A DNA stretch of 64,000 nucleotides, from the NCBI RefSeq assembly GCF_036227565.1, contig NZ_CP109460.1:4030001-4094000 (forward strand). Direction: 5' to 3'. Source of the DNA: Streptomyces sp. NBC_01454 (lineage in GTDB: Bacteria; Actinomycetota; Actinomycetes; Streptomycetales; Streptomycetaceae). Position numbers and translations under genes: made by a program. The notes under the pieces are model-generated. The model saw only the letters and a program-made list of their open reading frames with translations. It was not told where the DNA came from and searched no databases. The stretch's first letter is position 1; the number at the start of each line of letters is the position of its first letter. This document shows, in pieces, positions 17,541 through 26,462 of this stretch.

Positions 17541-18131
17541 ATGACCACGCCGCCTCAGGGCGCGCATCCGTACGGCCAGGCGCCGTACGGGCAGCAGCCC
17601 TATGGACAGCCGCCCTATGCGCAGAACCCCTATCCGCAGGCACCACCGGCGCCGCAGCCTCCTTACGGTCCGCCCCAGGGTGGCTACGGCCACCCCCCGC
17701 AGCCGCAGGCTCCGTACGGACAGCAGCCGCAGCCCGCTTACCCCATGGCTCCGCAGCAGCCGTTCATGCAGGGCGGGCCTCCCGTACCGCCGCCGCGGCC
17801 TGCCAAGAGCCGTTCCGCCAGGACCGTCCTGAGGGGCATTGGGCTCGTCGTCGGACTGATCGTCATCGCAGTCGCCTGGATCAGCAGCATGGACGACGCG
17901 GAATCCGCCGAGGTCGGCGACTGTGTGCACAAGTCCAGCAGCTCGCTCGATGACGGCCTCGAGGTGGTGGACTGCGGGACCTCGAAGGCCCAGTACAAGG
18001 TGACCGCCGTGCACAACGGCACCTCGGACACGTCGGTGTGCCCTGCGGGTCAGCCGGCCTACGTCAAGGAAACGCACCGTCGCCGGCGTGCCGACACCGC
18101 CATGGTGCTCTGCCTGACCGCTGCGAAGTAG
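17541..18131 (+). CDS. Proline-rich single-pass membrane protein, LppU-like C-terminal domain
   Basis: A 196-residue protein. Residues 1-95 are a Pro/Tyr/Gly/Gln-rich cytoplasmic region with repeats of PYGQ type; one membrane helix follows (about 103-120, IGLVVGLIVIAVAWI); the C-terminal ~75 residues lie outside and contain four cysteines in the order GDCVH, VDCGT, SVCPA, VLCLT, as in LppU/SCO3897-like proteins. Start ATG 17541 after CGGGGGAAT. The function is unknown. Confidence 0.8.
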   Translation: MTTPPQGAHPYGQAPYGQQPYGQPPYAQNPYPQAPPAPQPPYGPPQGGYGHPPQPQAPYGQQPQPAYPMAPQQPFMQGGPPVPPPRPAKSRSARTVLRGIGLVVGLIVIAVAWISSMDDAESAEVGDCVHKSSSSLDDGLEVVDCGTSKAQYKVTAVHNGTSDTSVCPAGQPAYVKETHRRRRADTAMVLCLTAAK

Positions 18132-18155
18132 CCGGCCTGACGGCGCCGGACAGGC

Positions 18156-18189
18156 GAGGAGCGGTGTTTCACGTGAAACACCGCTCCTC
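18156..18189. terminator. 34-bp perfect palindrome with parS at its centre: likely bidirectional terminator
   Basis: The arms GAGGAGCGGT and ACCGCTCCTC flank the parS core, giving a 34-bp perfect palindrome in the spacer of two convergent genes. Position and symmetry fit a transcription terminator, while the centre is a ParB site. Confidence 0.75.
18166..18179. promoter_or_regulatory. parS: parS site, exact
   Basis: GTTTCACGTGAAAC at the centre of the 34-bp palindrome; first of three copies within 73 bp. Confidence 0.96.
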
Positions 18190-18203
18190 GTTTCACGTGA
18201 AAC
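18190..18203. promoter_or_regulatory. parS: parS site, exact
   Basis: GTTTCACGTGAAAC directly abutting the palindrome, 24 bp from the previous copy. Confidence 0.96.
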
Positions 18204-18224
18204 GTGGCGGTTGATCGACCGCGC

Positions 18225-18238
18225 GTTTCACGTGAAAC
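18225..18238. promoter_or_regulatory. parS: parS site, exact
   Basis: GTTTCACGTGAAAC, 35 bp from the previous copy and ending one base outside the stop codon of the CCA-adding enzyme gene. Confidence 0.96.
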
Positions 18239-18239
18239 A

Positions 18240-19715
18240 TCAGCTCTGGGTGGCCCACCACTCCTTCAACGCGGCGATGGCCGCCTCACGGTCCATGGGG
18301 CCGTGCTCCAGCCGGAGCTCCAGCATCTGCTGGTACGCCTTGCCGACCTCGGGGCCCGGGCGAATGCTCAGGATCTGCATGATCTCGTTGCCGTCCAGAT
18401 CCGGGCGGATCGCTTCCAGCTCTTCCTGTTCCTGCAGGAGCGCGATGCGCTTCTCCAGCCCGTCATAGGCGCGCGACAGGGCACCGGCCTTGCGCTTGTT
18501 ACGGGTGGTGCAGTCCGAGCGCGTGAGCTTGTGCAGCCGCTCCAGCTGCGGGCCGGCGTCCCGCACGTACCGGCGGACCGCAGAGTCCGTCCACTCGCCC
18601 GTCCCGTAGCCGTGGAAGCGCAGGTGGAGCTCCACCAGGCGCGAGACATCATTGATCATGTCGTTGGAGTACTTCAGCGCGGCCATCCGCTTCTTGGTCA
18701 TCTTCGCGCCCACCACCTCGTGGTGGTGGAAGGAGACCCGGCCGTCCTGCTCGAAGCGCCGCGTCCTGGGCTTGCCGATGTCATGCAGCAGGGCCGCCAG
18801 CCGCAGCACAAGATCGGGACCGTCCTGCTCGAGGTCGATCGCCTGCTCCAGGACCGTCAGCGAATGCTCGTAGACGTCCTTGTGACGGTGATGCTCGTCA
18901 CTCTCCAGCCGCAGTGCGGGCAGCTCGGGCAGCACCTGGTCCGCCAAGCCCGAATCGACGAGCAGCCGCAGCCCCTCGCGCGGATGCGGCGCCAGGATCA
19001 GCTTGTTCAGTTCGTCCCGCACACGCTCCGCGGAGACGATCTCGATGCGGTCCGACATCGCCTTCATCGCGGCGATGACCTCGGGAGCGACCTCGAAGTC
19101 CAGCTGAGCGGCGAAGCGGGCGGCGCGCATCATCCGCAGCGGATCATCGGAGAACGACTCCTGTGGCGTCCCCGGCGTCCGCAGTACGCGCGCCGCCAGG
19201 TCCTCCAGACCGTCGTGCGGGTCGACGAACTCCTTCTGCGGCAGCAGCACCGCCATGGCGTTCACCGTGAAGTCCCGGCGGGCCAGGTCCTGCTCGATGG
19301 AGTCCCCGTACGACACCTCCGGCTTGCGGGAGGTGCGGTCGTATGCCTCGGAGCGGTAGGTCGTGACCTCGATGTCGAACGAGTCCTTCTTGCAGCCGAC
19401 CGTCCCGAAGGCGATACCGACCTCCCAGACCGCGTCGGCCCAGGGCCGGACGATCTTGAGGACGTCCTCGGGTCGGGCATCGGTGGTGAAGTCCAGGTCG
19501 TTGCCGAGCCGGCCCAGCAGCGCATCCCGGACCGAGCCGCCGACCAGGGCAAGCGTGAACCCGGCCTCCTGGAATCGACGGGCCAGGTCATCCGCGACGG
19601 GGGACACCCGCAGCAGCTCGCTCACGGCACGACGCTGTACGTGGTTCAGCGCGTTCGTCGACTGCGGGGTCCGCTCGGAGAGCGGGGCGGGGAGGTCATT
19701 GTTGGCGTTCGGCAC
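18240..19715 (-). CDS. cca: CCA tRNA nucleotidyltransferase
   Basis: A 491-residue enzyme that adds or repairs the 3' CCA of tRNA. The class II nucleotidyltransferase head is visible: LVGGSVRDALLG, then the metal-binding DLDFTT and the RRDFTVNAMA motif. An HD domain follows (AALLHDIGKPRTR), as in the actinobacterial form. Start is taken as GTG 19715 (then PNANNDLPAPLSE); the open frame runs 86 codons further upstream but overlaps the divergent gene and looks non-coding. Its stop codon lies beside a parS site. Confidence 0.94.
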   Translation of the reverse strand: MPNANNDLPAPLSERTPQSTNALNHVQRRAVSELLRVSPVADDLARRFQEAGFTLALVGGSVRDALLGRLGNDLDFTTDARPEDVLKIVRPWADAVWEVGIAFGTVGCKKDSFDIEVTTYRSEAYDRTSRKPEVSYGDSIEQDLARRDFTVNAMAVLLPQKEFVDPHDGLEDLAARVLRTPGTPQESFSDDPLRMMRAARFAAQLDFEVAPEVIAAMKAMSDRIEIVSAERVRDELNKLILAPHPREGLRLLVDSGLADQVLPELPALRLESDEHHRHKDVYEHSLTVLEQAIDLEQDGPDLVLRLAALLHDIGKPRTRRFEQDGRVSFHHHEVVGAKMTKKRMAALKYSNDMINDVSRLVELHLRFHGYGTGEWTDSAVRRYVRDAGPQLERLHKLTRSDCTTRNKRKAGALSRAYDGLEKRIALLQEQEELEAIRPDLDGNEIMQILSIRPGPEVGKAYQQMLELRLEHGPMDREAAIAALKEWWATQS

Positions 19716-19903
19716 AACAAAACAGAGTACGTGGCCGCACGGCCCCCAGGCGTCACGTAATAAAGGGGACAGGCGGGGCGCACCACCCGCTGCGCCGCCA
19801 TCATGTGGAGCAGTCCCTGGCACTCCGGCCCGGCGCACCTCGTTACCATTCGTGGACGCACATTCCGAACGACCACAGACGACGACGAGGGACGGGCGAG
19901 CGC

Positions 19904-22222
19904 GTGGCCGAGGCGGCAGGGTTCCAGGCGACTGAACGGCCGCGTGGTCGATGGCTGCGAAGGACTGTGACACTGCTCACGGGGGTGTTCCTTCTCGTGG
20001 GGCTGCTCCAGATGCCGCACGCTCCCACCGCTGAGGCAGCCCCCACCGGCTCCCGCACGGTCGATGTGACGATCGACTCCATGTCCCCGCCCACCCCGTC
20101 CGAGGGCGACACGGTCACGGTCTCCGGCACGCTGATCAACGACGGCCGCAGCACGATCACGGATGCCAAGGTCGCCATGCACCGCGGCAGCCCGATCGGC
20201 GGCCGCAGTTCCGTCGAAAGCCTGTCCCGCCGCACCGGCTATCTGGCGGGCGCGGACGGCGAAGCGGTCGAGGGGCACACGGAGAAGATCGACAAGCTGG
20301 AGCCCGGCGTCAGCCAGCCCTTCAGCCTCAGCATCCCGGCCAAGGATCTCGATCTCACCAAGGACGGGGTGTACCAGCTCGGTATCTCTCTGTCAGGACG
20401 CTCCGCGTCCGCGCCGTACGGGCAGATCCTCGGTTTCGACCGGACGTTCCTCCCCTGGCAGGAGTCCGACAGCACGAAGAAGACGCAGCTCACGTACATG
20501 TGGCCGCTGATCTCCTCCACGCACCTCACCGCGGAGACCGACGCCGACCCCCAGCAGACGCCGGTCTTCCGCGATGACGACCTCGCTGCCGAACTCGCGC
20601 CCGGTGGCCGGCTGCAGCAGATGGTCTCGCTCGGCAAGAACCTCCCGGTGACCTTCGTCGTCGACCCCGACCTGCTCGCGACGGTCGACGCGATGACCAA
20701 GTCGTACCGGGTGAACGGGCCGGACGGGCCCATGGGCAAGAACCAGGCAGTCGCCAAGCAGTGGCTGCACGAGCTCGAGGAAGCGGCCAAGACGCACGAG
20801 GTGGTCGCGCTGCCCTTCGGCGACCCCGACCTGGCATCGCTGGCCCACCACGGCAAGGGCGTGCCCAGCGCGCTCAGCCACCTCGGTCCGGCCACCGACC
20901 TCGCCGACAAGACCGTGGACACGATCCTCGGCGTCAAGCCGCGTACGGACTTCGCCTGGCCCGTCGACGGCGCGATCGACTCCTCCATCGTCGACGTCGC
21001 GACCTCGGCCGGTGCACACAACGTGATCACCCGCAGCGACAGCCTCCGCGAGGCCGGCGGGCTGTCCTACACCCCGACGGCCGCCCGGCCCATCGGCGGC
21101 GGCAACACGGCCGTCGTCGCGGATGCGCAGCTCTCGCGGGCCTTCGAAGGCGATATGTCGAAGGCCGGAAACTCCGCCCACGCGGTCCAGGAGTTCCTCG
21201 CCCAGACCGAGATGATCAACCTTGAGGACCCCGGCCGGCAGCGCAGCATCGTCGTCGCGCCACAGCGCATGCCCACGGTCAGCCAGGCCCAGGCGATGGC
21301 CACCGCACTCCGGGACCTCAAGCAGTCCGGCCGCTGGACCCAGCCGCTGAACCTCAGCGGTGCCGCCAAGGCCAAGCCCGACCGCGCGGCCACCCGTCAC
21401 GTCCCGAGCGGCAACGCCTACCCGTCCTCGCTGCGCCGGCAGGAGCTCCCCACCAACGCCTTCCGGCAGATCCAGGGCACCCAGGCCGCGCTGGACGACT
21501 ACCAGGTGATCCTGGCCCACCCGGAGCGCGTGGTGACCCCGTTCGGCAACGCCATAATGCGGGAGATGTCGACGCAGTGGCGGGGCAATCCCACCGGTGC
21601 CAAGGCATTCCGTCACTCGGTACGCAGCTATCTCGACGGCCTGACCAAGAAGGTGCACCTGATCCAGAAGTCGGAGGCGACGCTCTCCGGGCGCAGCGCC
21701 ACGATTCCGGTGACGGTCCAGAACAACCTGGTCCAGGGCGTCAGGGACATGAAGCTGAAGCTGACCTCCTCGCAGCCCAACCGTCTGGACGCAGGGAAGA
21801 CGCAGACCATCACGGTGGACGGCGGGCACAGCCAGTCGTTCAAGTTCGACACCACCGCGAACGCGAATGGCCGGGCATGGGTGACCGCCCAGCTCTACAC
21901 AGCGGACGGAAAGCCCTACGGTGAGCCCATGACGTTCCAGGTGAACGTCACGGAGATCACCGCAACGGTGATGCTCGTCATCGCGGGCGGCGTGCTGCTG
22001 CTCGTCCTCGCCGGCGTCCGGATCTACCTCCAGCGCAAGCGGGCAGCCGGCCGGCGAGCCGAGGACGGAACCGACGGCGACGGAACCGACGGCGATTCAG
22101 GCACGGACGGCGACAACGGCGGCACGGATGGTGACCAGCCCGAGCAGCCGAGTGACCCCACGCCGGACACCGGTTCGGAAAGCTCCGACCCGTCCGGCTC
22201 AGGTGAGAAAGTGGACCGTTGA
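19904..22222 (+). CDS. DUF6049-type secreted/membrane-anchored protein
   Basis: A 772-residue envelope protein. Start is placed at GTG 19904 (then AEAAGFQATERPRGRW), which puts a positively charged end before the signal segment (about 17-38, ending APTAEA). A large extracellular region follows, with a central stretch (about 250-480, e.g. VTFVVDPDLLATVDAM) that resembles polysaccharide-deacetylase-like folds, then a beta-rich domain, a membrane helix (about 686-706) and an acidic Asp/Gly/Thr repeat tail in the cytoplasm. It lies 46 bp before murJ, suggesting a peptidoglycan-related role. Function unproven. Confidence 0.82.
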   Translation: MAEAAGFQATERPRGRWLRRTVTLLTGVFLLVGLLQMPHAPTAEAAPTGSRTVDVTIDSMSPPTPSEGDTVTVSGTLINDGRSTITDAKVAMHRGSPIGGRSSVESLSRRTGYLAGADGEAVEGHTEKIDKLEPGVSQPFSLSIPAKDLDLTKDGVYQLGISLSGRSASAPYGQILGFDRTFLPWQESDSTKKTQLTYMWPLISSTHLTAETDADPQQTPVFRDDDLAAELAPGGRLQQMVSLGKNLPVTFVVDPDLLATVDAMTKSYRVNGPDGPMGKNQAVAKQWLHELEEAAKTHEVVALPFGDPDLASLAHHGKGVPSALSHLGPATDLADKTVDTILGVKPRTDFAWPVDGAIDSSIVDVATSAGAHNVITRSDSLREAGGLSYTPTAARPIGGGNTAVVADAQLSRAFEGDMSKAGNSAHAVQEFLAQTEMINLEDPGRQRSIVVAPQRMPTVSQAQAMATALRDLKQSGRWTQPLNLSGAAKAKPDRAATRHVPSGNAYPSSLRRQELPTNAFRQIQGTQAALDDYQVILAHPERVVTPFGNAIMREMSTQWRGNPTGAKAFRHSVRSYLDGLTKKVHLIQKSEATLSGRSATIPVTVQNNLVQGVRDMKLKLTSSQPNRLDAGKTQTITVDGGHSQSFKFDTTANANGRAWVTAQLYTADGKPYGEPMTFQVNVTEITATVMLVIAGGVLLLVLAGVRIYLQRKRAAGRRAEDGTDGDGTDGDSGTDGDNGGTDGDQPEQPSDPTPDTGSESSDPSGSGEKVDR

Positions 22223-22268
22223 TAGATGGCGGGGCCGGATGGCCGGCGACGGATGAGGTGGGGCAGCG

Positions 22269-24452
22269 ATGAATGCGCCGTACGACGGTGACCGGGGCCG
22301 GGGCGCCAATGGCGACCCCAACGGGCCGGTCCCTCCGACGCCCCCGTTGCCCGCGGACCAGGACCCCTACGTCCAGGACGCCTACCGCAACGATCCGCAC
22401 CGCGCTCAGGACCCGACGGCACAGGACCCGGTGGCCGAGGCGTTCTACGACCGCGCCGCGCACCCGCCTCCGGACCAGCCCACGCAGCCGCTCTACCCGC
22501 AGCCTGCCGCCGGCCGTCACACCCCCGATCCGCAGCTGTGGGCCTCCCCTCCGCCGCCCGAGCCGCACGGGCCCTCCCGCAATCTCCCGTACGGCGACGC
22601 CGCCGCGACCACCCAGTTCATGGGCGTCGACGACCTGATGACCCAGGCCGCCCAGGACCATCCGGAGCCGGATGCCTTTGCGCATCTCTACCGGGACCAG
22701 CAGCACTACGAGCCCCAGCACCCCGCCGCCCCCGCGGCTCCGGGCCCGGAGGCCGTACCGCAGCAGCCCGTGCCGGAACCGGAGCCCGCCCCCGTGGCGG
22801 CGGCCGGCAAGCCGTCCGGTGGCCGTGCCTCCGGCCTGTTCAAGTCCAGCGCGGTGATGGCCGCCGGCACGATGGTGTCCCGTCTGACGGGCTTCGTCCG
22901 CTCGGCGCTGATCGTCGCGGCGCTCGGTGGCGCGGTCCTCGGTGACTCCTGGCAGGTCGCCTACCAGCTCCCGACCATGATCTTCATCCTGACCATCGGC
23001 GGCGGTCTGAACTCCGTCTTCGTGCCGCAGCTGGTGCGCGCGATGAAGGAGGACGACGACGGCGGCGAGGCGTATGCCAACCGGCTGCTGACGCTGGTCG
23101 TCGTGGTCCTCGGCGTGCTGACCGTGCTGGCGGTGGTGGCCGCGCCACTCCTGGTGAAGCTGGTCTCCTTCGACATTTCCCGCGATCCGGCGGCCAACGA
23201 GGTCGCGGTCGCGTTCACCCGCTACTGCGTGCCCACGATCTTCTTCATGGGTCTGCATGTGGTGATGGGGCAGATCCTCAACGCCCGTGGCCGTTTCGGC
23301 GCGATGATGTGGACCCCGGTCCTCAACAACATCGTCATGATCGCCACCTTCGGCCTGTTCATCTGGGTCTACGGCACGGCGAAGACCTCGCACATCGGCG
23401 TCACCACCATCCCCGACGAGGGCATCCGGCTCCTGGGCATCGGCACCCTCCTCGGGCTCGTGGTCCAGGCGCTGGCCATGATCCCGTACCTGCGCGACGC
23501 CGACTTCAAGCTCCGGCTGCGGTTCGACTGGCGCGGCCACGGCCTGGGCAAGGCCGCCAAGCTCGCCAAGTGGACGGTGCTGTTCGTGCTCGCCAACCAG
23601 GCGGGCGTCCTCGTCGTCACCCAGCTCTCCACCTGGGCCGGAAAGACCGCTGACCAGCAGGGACACCCGGGCACCGGCTTCATCTCCTACGCCAGCGCCC
23701 AGCTCATCTGGAACATGCCGCAGGCGATCATCACCGTCTCCGTGATGGCGGCGCTGCTGCCGCGGCTGGCACGGTCCGCGCACGACGGTGACACCGGAGC
23801 CGTCCGCGACGACATGTCGCAGGGCCTGCGCACCTCCGCCGTCGCCATCGTCCCGATCTCGTTCGGCTTCCTCTCCCTCGGTATCCCGCTGTGCACGCTG
23901 GTCTACGGCTCGTCCGGCGCCGGGGTCCCGATGGGCTACATGCTGATGGCCTTCGGTGTGGGGCTGATCCCGTTCTCGGTGCAGTACGTCGTCCTGCGCG
24001 CCTTCTACGCGTACGAGGACACCCGCACCCCCTTCTACAACACGGTGATCGTCGCCGCCGTCAACGCCGCCGCCTCCGCCCTGTGCTTCCTGGTCCTGCC
24101 GGCCCGCTGGGCCGTGGTCGGCATGGCGGCCTCCTACGGCCTGGCGTACATCATCGGCGTGGGCGTGGCCTGGCGGCGTCTGGGCAAGCGCATGGACGGC
24201 GATCTGGACACGGCGCACGTCATCCGGACCTATGCGCGGCTGGCCGGCGCGAGCATTCCGGCCACGATCATCTCCGGGGCGGCGGTCTACGGCATCATGC
24301 AGACACTCGGCAGCGGGGTCCTCGGGTCGCTGAGCGCTCTGATCGTCGGCGCTGCCGCGCTTCTGGCCGTGTTCTACGTCGCCGCACGCAAAATGCGCAT
24401 CGAGGAACTGAACGCCCTGGTCGGGATGGTCCGGTCGAAGCTGGGGCGCTGA
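22269..24452 (+). CDS. murJ: Lipid II flippase MurJ (MviN) with long N-terminal extension
   Basis: A 727-residue MOP-superfamily membrane protein that moves lipid II across the membrane. The MurJ core begins near residue 190 (FKSSAVMAAGTMVSRLTGFVR) and has about 14 helices with FVPQLVRAM and RAFYAYEDTRTPFYN signatures. The first ~185 residues are a Pro/Asp/Gln-rich cytoplasmic extension absent from most MurJ proteins. The core ends at LNALVGMVRSKLGR with no pseudokinase attached; that domain is the next gene. Start ATG 22269 follows GATGAGGTGGGGC. Confidence 0.95.
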   Translation: MNAPYDGDRGRGANGDPNGPVPPTPPLPADQDPYVQDAYRNDPHRAQDPTAQDPVAEAFYDRAAHPPPDQPTQPLYPQPAAGRHTPDPQLWASPPPPEPHGPSRNLPYGDAAATTQFMGVDDLMTQAAQDHPEPDAFAHLYRDQQHYEPQHPAAPAAPGPEAVPQQPVPEPEPAPVAAAGKPSGGRASGLFKSSAVMAAGTMVSRLTGFVRSALIVAALGGAVLGDSWQVAYQLPTMIFILTIGGGLNSVFVPQLVRAMKEDDDGGEAYANRLLTLVVVVLGVLTVLAVVAAPLLVKLVSFDISRDPAANEVAVAFTRYCVPTIFFMGLHVVMGQILNARGRFGAMMWTPVLNNIVMIATFGLFIWVYGTAKTSHIGVTTIPDEGIRLLGIGTLLGLVVQALAMIPYLRDADFKLRLRFDWRGHGLGKAAKLAKWTVLFVLANQAGVLVVTQLSTWAGKTADQQGHPGTGFISYASAQLIWNMPQAIITVSVMAALLPRLARSAHDGDTGAVRDDMSQGLRTSAVAIVPISFGFLSLGIPLCTLVYGSSGAGVPMGYMLMAFGVGLIPFSVQYVVLRAFYAYEDTRTPFYNTVIVAAVNAAASALCFLVLPARWAVVGMAASYGLAYIIGVGVAWRRLGKRMDGDLDTAHVIRTYARLAGASIPATIISGAAVYGIMQTLGSGVLGSLSALIVGAAALLAVFYVAARKMRIEELNALVGMVRSKLGR

Positions 24453-24559
24453 GAGAGCACAACCATCGACTGCCACCGTGTGTCGTGCATAGTGGCGGAC
24501 TGTGGGCACAATTGTCTTGGCTCATTGAGCCTGCAACGGATGGGGAGGCAGGAACGACG

Positions 24560-26272
24560 GTGGCGGAACGGAGCACGGCTGCCGTCGACGTGGCTGACAC
24601 GAGCGGTGAAGAACCGCTGACCGCCAAGGCGGGTAAGGCCACGGACGACGGTGCTAAGGCCGAGAAGGTATCCGGCAGGGAAAACGACGCCGCAGGCACC
24701 GATGAGGAGTGTGCCGAGGCGATCGAAGCCCAGCCACCGGAACTGCACAGCGGCCACAAGCTTGCCAGACGCTATCGCCTCGAGGAGTGCGTCACCCGTC
24801 TGGACGGATTCAGCAGCTGGCGCGCGGTCGACGAGAAGCTGCGCCGCGCCGTCGGCGTACACATCCTGCCCGCCGAGCACCCACGGGCCCGGCCGGTGCT
24901 GTCCGCCGCCCGTTCCTCGGCGCTGCTCGGTGATCCCCGGTTCGTGCAGGTCCTGGACGCCGTCGAGGAGAACGACCTCGTCTACGTCGTCCACGAGTGG
25001 CTGCCGGATGCCACCGAGCTCACCACGGTGCTCGCCACCGGCCCGCTGGAGCCGCACGACGCCTACCAGCTCGTCAGCCAAGTCTCCCAGGCCATGGCCG
25101 CCGCACACCGCGAGGGGCTGTCCCATCTGCGGATCACCCCCGGCTCGGTGCTGCGCACGGAGTCCGGGCAGTACCGCATCCGTGGTCTGGCCGTCATGGC
25201 GGCGCTGCGCGGCATCACCTGCGAGCACCCGCAGCGCACGGACACCGAGGCGATCGGCGCGCTGCTCTACGCCGCGCTGACCCAGCGCTGGCCGTACGAG
25301 AACGACGCCCACGGCCTCACCGGCCTGCCGAAGGGTGTCGGGCTCATCGCGCCGGACCAGGTGCGTGCCGGCGTGCACCGCGGGCTGTCCGAGCTCGCCA
25401 TGCGCGCCCTGATCAACGATGGCGCCACGGCCTCCCGCCAGGAACCGGCGTGCACCACTCCCGAGGAACTGGCCGCGGCGGTCGCCGCCATGCCGCGCAT
25501 CCGGCCCCCGGAGACCGCGTTCACCACGCCCCCGCCCTACCAGCGCACGGGATACCAGCAGGGCAGTCACCGGCAGGCGTCGGTCCACAACGGCCCGTCC
25601 GTCCGGCAGACGCAGCCTGTGGCCACGCCTCCGCCGCCGCTGCAGAGCCGCACCGGCCGGGCGCTGAAGTGGTCCGTCTCCGCGCTGCTCATCGCAGCGC
25701 TGGGCCTGGGCAGCTGGCAGCTGGCGGACACGCTGCTGAAGCGGGAGAACGACCAGGACAAGCCGCAGAACTCCCAGTCGCAGCAAGGCTCCAAGAAGAA
25801 GCCCGCGAAACCGCTGTCGATCGCCGGTGCCACCGAGTTCTCTCCGCTGGGGGAGGCGTTCTCCCAGGACAAGGCGTCCGCCGCGGCGGACGGCGACCCG
25901 TCGACCGCGTGGGTCACCAAGCGGTTCAAGGGGTGGCCGAACTTCGGGAACCTGCCGAACCGCAAGGACGGCAGCGGCATCGTCATAGACCTCGGCAGCG
26001 CCAAGGATGTTTCCGGCGTACAGGTCAGCATGTACCGCCCGGGCCAGACCGCGGAGATTCTGGCCGCCGGCCCCTCCGCGTCGAATCCGACCTCGCTCAG
26101 TGACTTCTCCCAGCGGCTCTCGAAGTCGTCGAAGGCCGGCGACAAGCTCACGGTGAAGCTGGACAAGTCCGTGAAGACCCAGTACGTCCTCATCCACATC
26201 ACCGAGCTGCCCAGTGACGGCGAATCAGACTGGTTCCGAGGCGGAATCTCCGACGTGAAGGTCACCGGCTGA
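24560..26272 (+). CDS. MurJ-associated pseudokinase with external discoidin-like domain
   Basis: A 570-residue single-pass protein. Start GTG 24560 follows GGGGAGGCAGG. After an acidic N-terminus (1-65) comes a protein-kinase fold (about 70-320) that lacks key residues: the nucleotide lysine strand reads RAVGVHILP, the catalytic loop is HLRITPGSVL in place of HRDLKPxN, and no DFG is seen. One membrane helix (about 370-390) follows, then an external domain (about 420-570) with DGDPSTAWVTKRF and GIVIDLGSAKDVSGVQV, as in F5/8C-type carbohydrate-binding domains. In Mycobacterium tuberculosis both parts are fused to MurJ (Rv3910). Confidence 0.85.
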   Translation: MAERSTAAVDVADTSGEEPLTAKAGKATDDGAKAEKVSGRENDAAGTDEECAEAIEAQPPELHSGHKLARRYRLEECVTRLDGFSSWRAVDEKLRRAVGVHILPAEHPRARPVLSAARSSALLGDPRFVQVLDAVEENDLVYVVHEWLPDATELTTVLATGPLEPHDAYQLVSQVSQAMAAAHREGLSHLRITPGSVLRTESGQYRIRGLAVMAALRGITCEHPQRTDTEAIGALLYAALTQRWPYENDAHGLTGLPKGVGLIAPDQVRAGVHRGLSELAMRALINDGATASRQEPACTTPEELAAAVAAMPRIRPPETAFTTPPPYQRTGYQQGSHRQASVHNGPSVRQTQPVATPPPPLQSRTGRALKWSVSALLIAALGLGSWQLADTLLKRENDQDKPQNSQSQQGSKKKPAKPLSIAGATEFSPLGEAFSQDKASAAADGDPSTAWVTKRFKGWPNFGNLPNRKDGSGIVIDLGSAKDVSGVQVSMYRPGQTAEILAAGPSASNPTSLSDFSQRLSKSSKAGDKLTVKLDKSVKTQYVLIHITELPSDGESDWFRGGISDVKVTG

Positions 26273-26315
26273 GCCGCCGGTGACCCGGCGAACGATCCAC
26301 TGACTGCGCAGCGAC

Positions 26316-26346
26316 CCGGCGCCGAACCCATGCGGTTCGGCGCCGG
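26316..26346. terminator. Terminator after the pseudokinase gene
   Basis: Perfect 13-bp arms (CCGGCGCCGAACC and its complement) with a 5-nt loop, 44 bp after the stop codon and before the sigM promoter. Confidence 0.8.
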
Positions 26347-26412
26347 CATGCTTTATGGCCTCAGACGGGGCAGAAGTAGTGCCATAAGCTATGCGGCGGG
26401 CCTTGCGACCGA

Positions 26413-26437
26413 GGAACGATCTTGGTGAGATCACGTC
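26413..26437 (+). promoter_or_regulatory. Putative ECF-type promoter of sigM
   Basis: GGAAC at 26413-26417 and CGTC at 26434-26437 with a 16-bp spacer, the general pattern of ECF sigma promoters, ending 25 bp before the sigM start. Autoregulation by SigM is an inference. Confidence 0.5.
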
Positions 26438-26462
26438 AGTCCCAAAGGGAGGGGGTCCTTTC

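Noticed and set aside
19716..19973. 86-codon N-terminal extension of the CCA enzyme
   Set aside because: Overlaps the start of the divergent DUF6049 gene, has non-coding character, and the shorter form has the family length.
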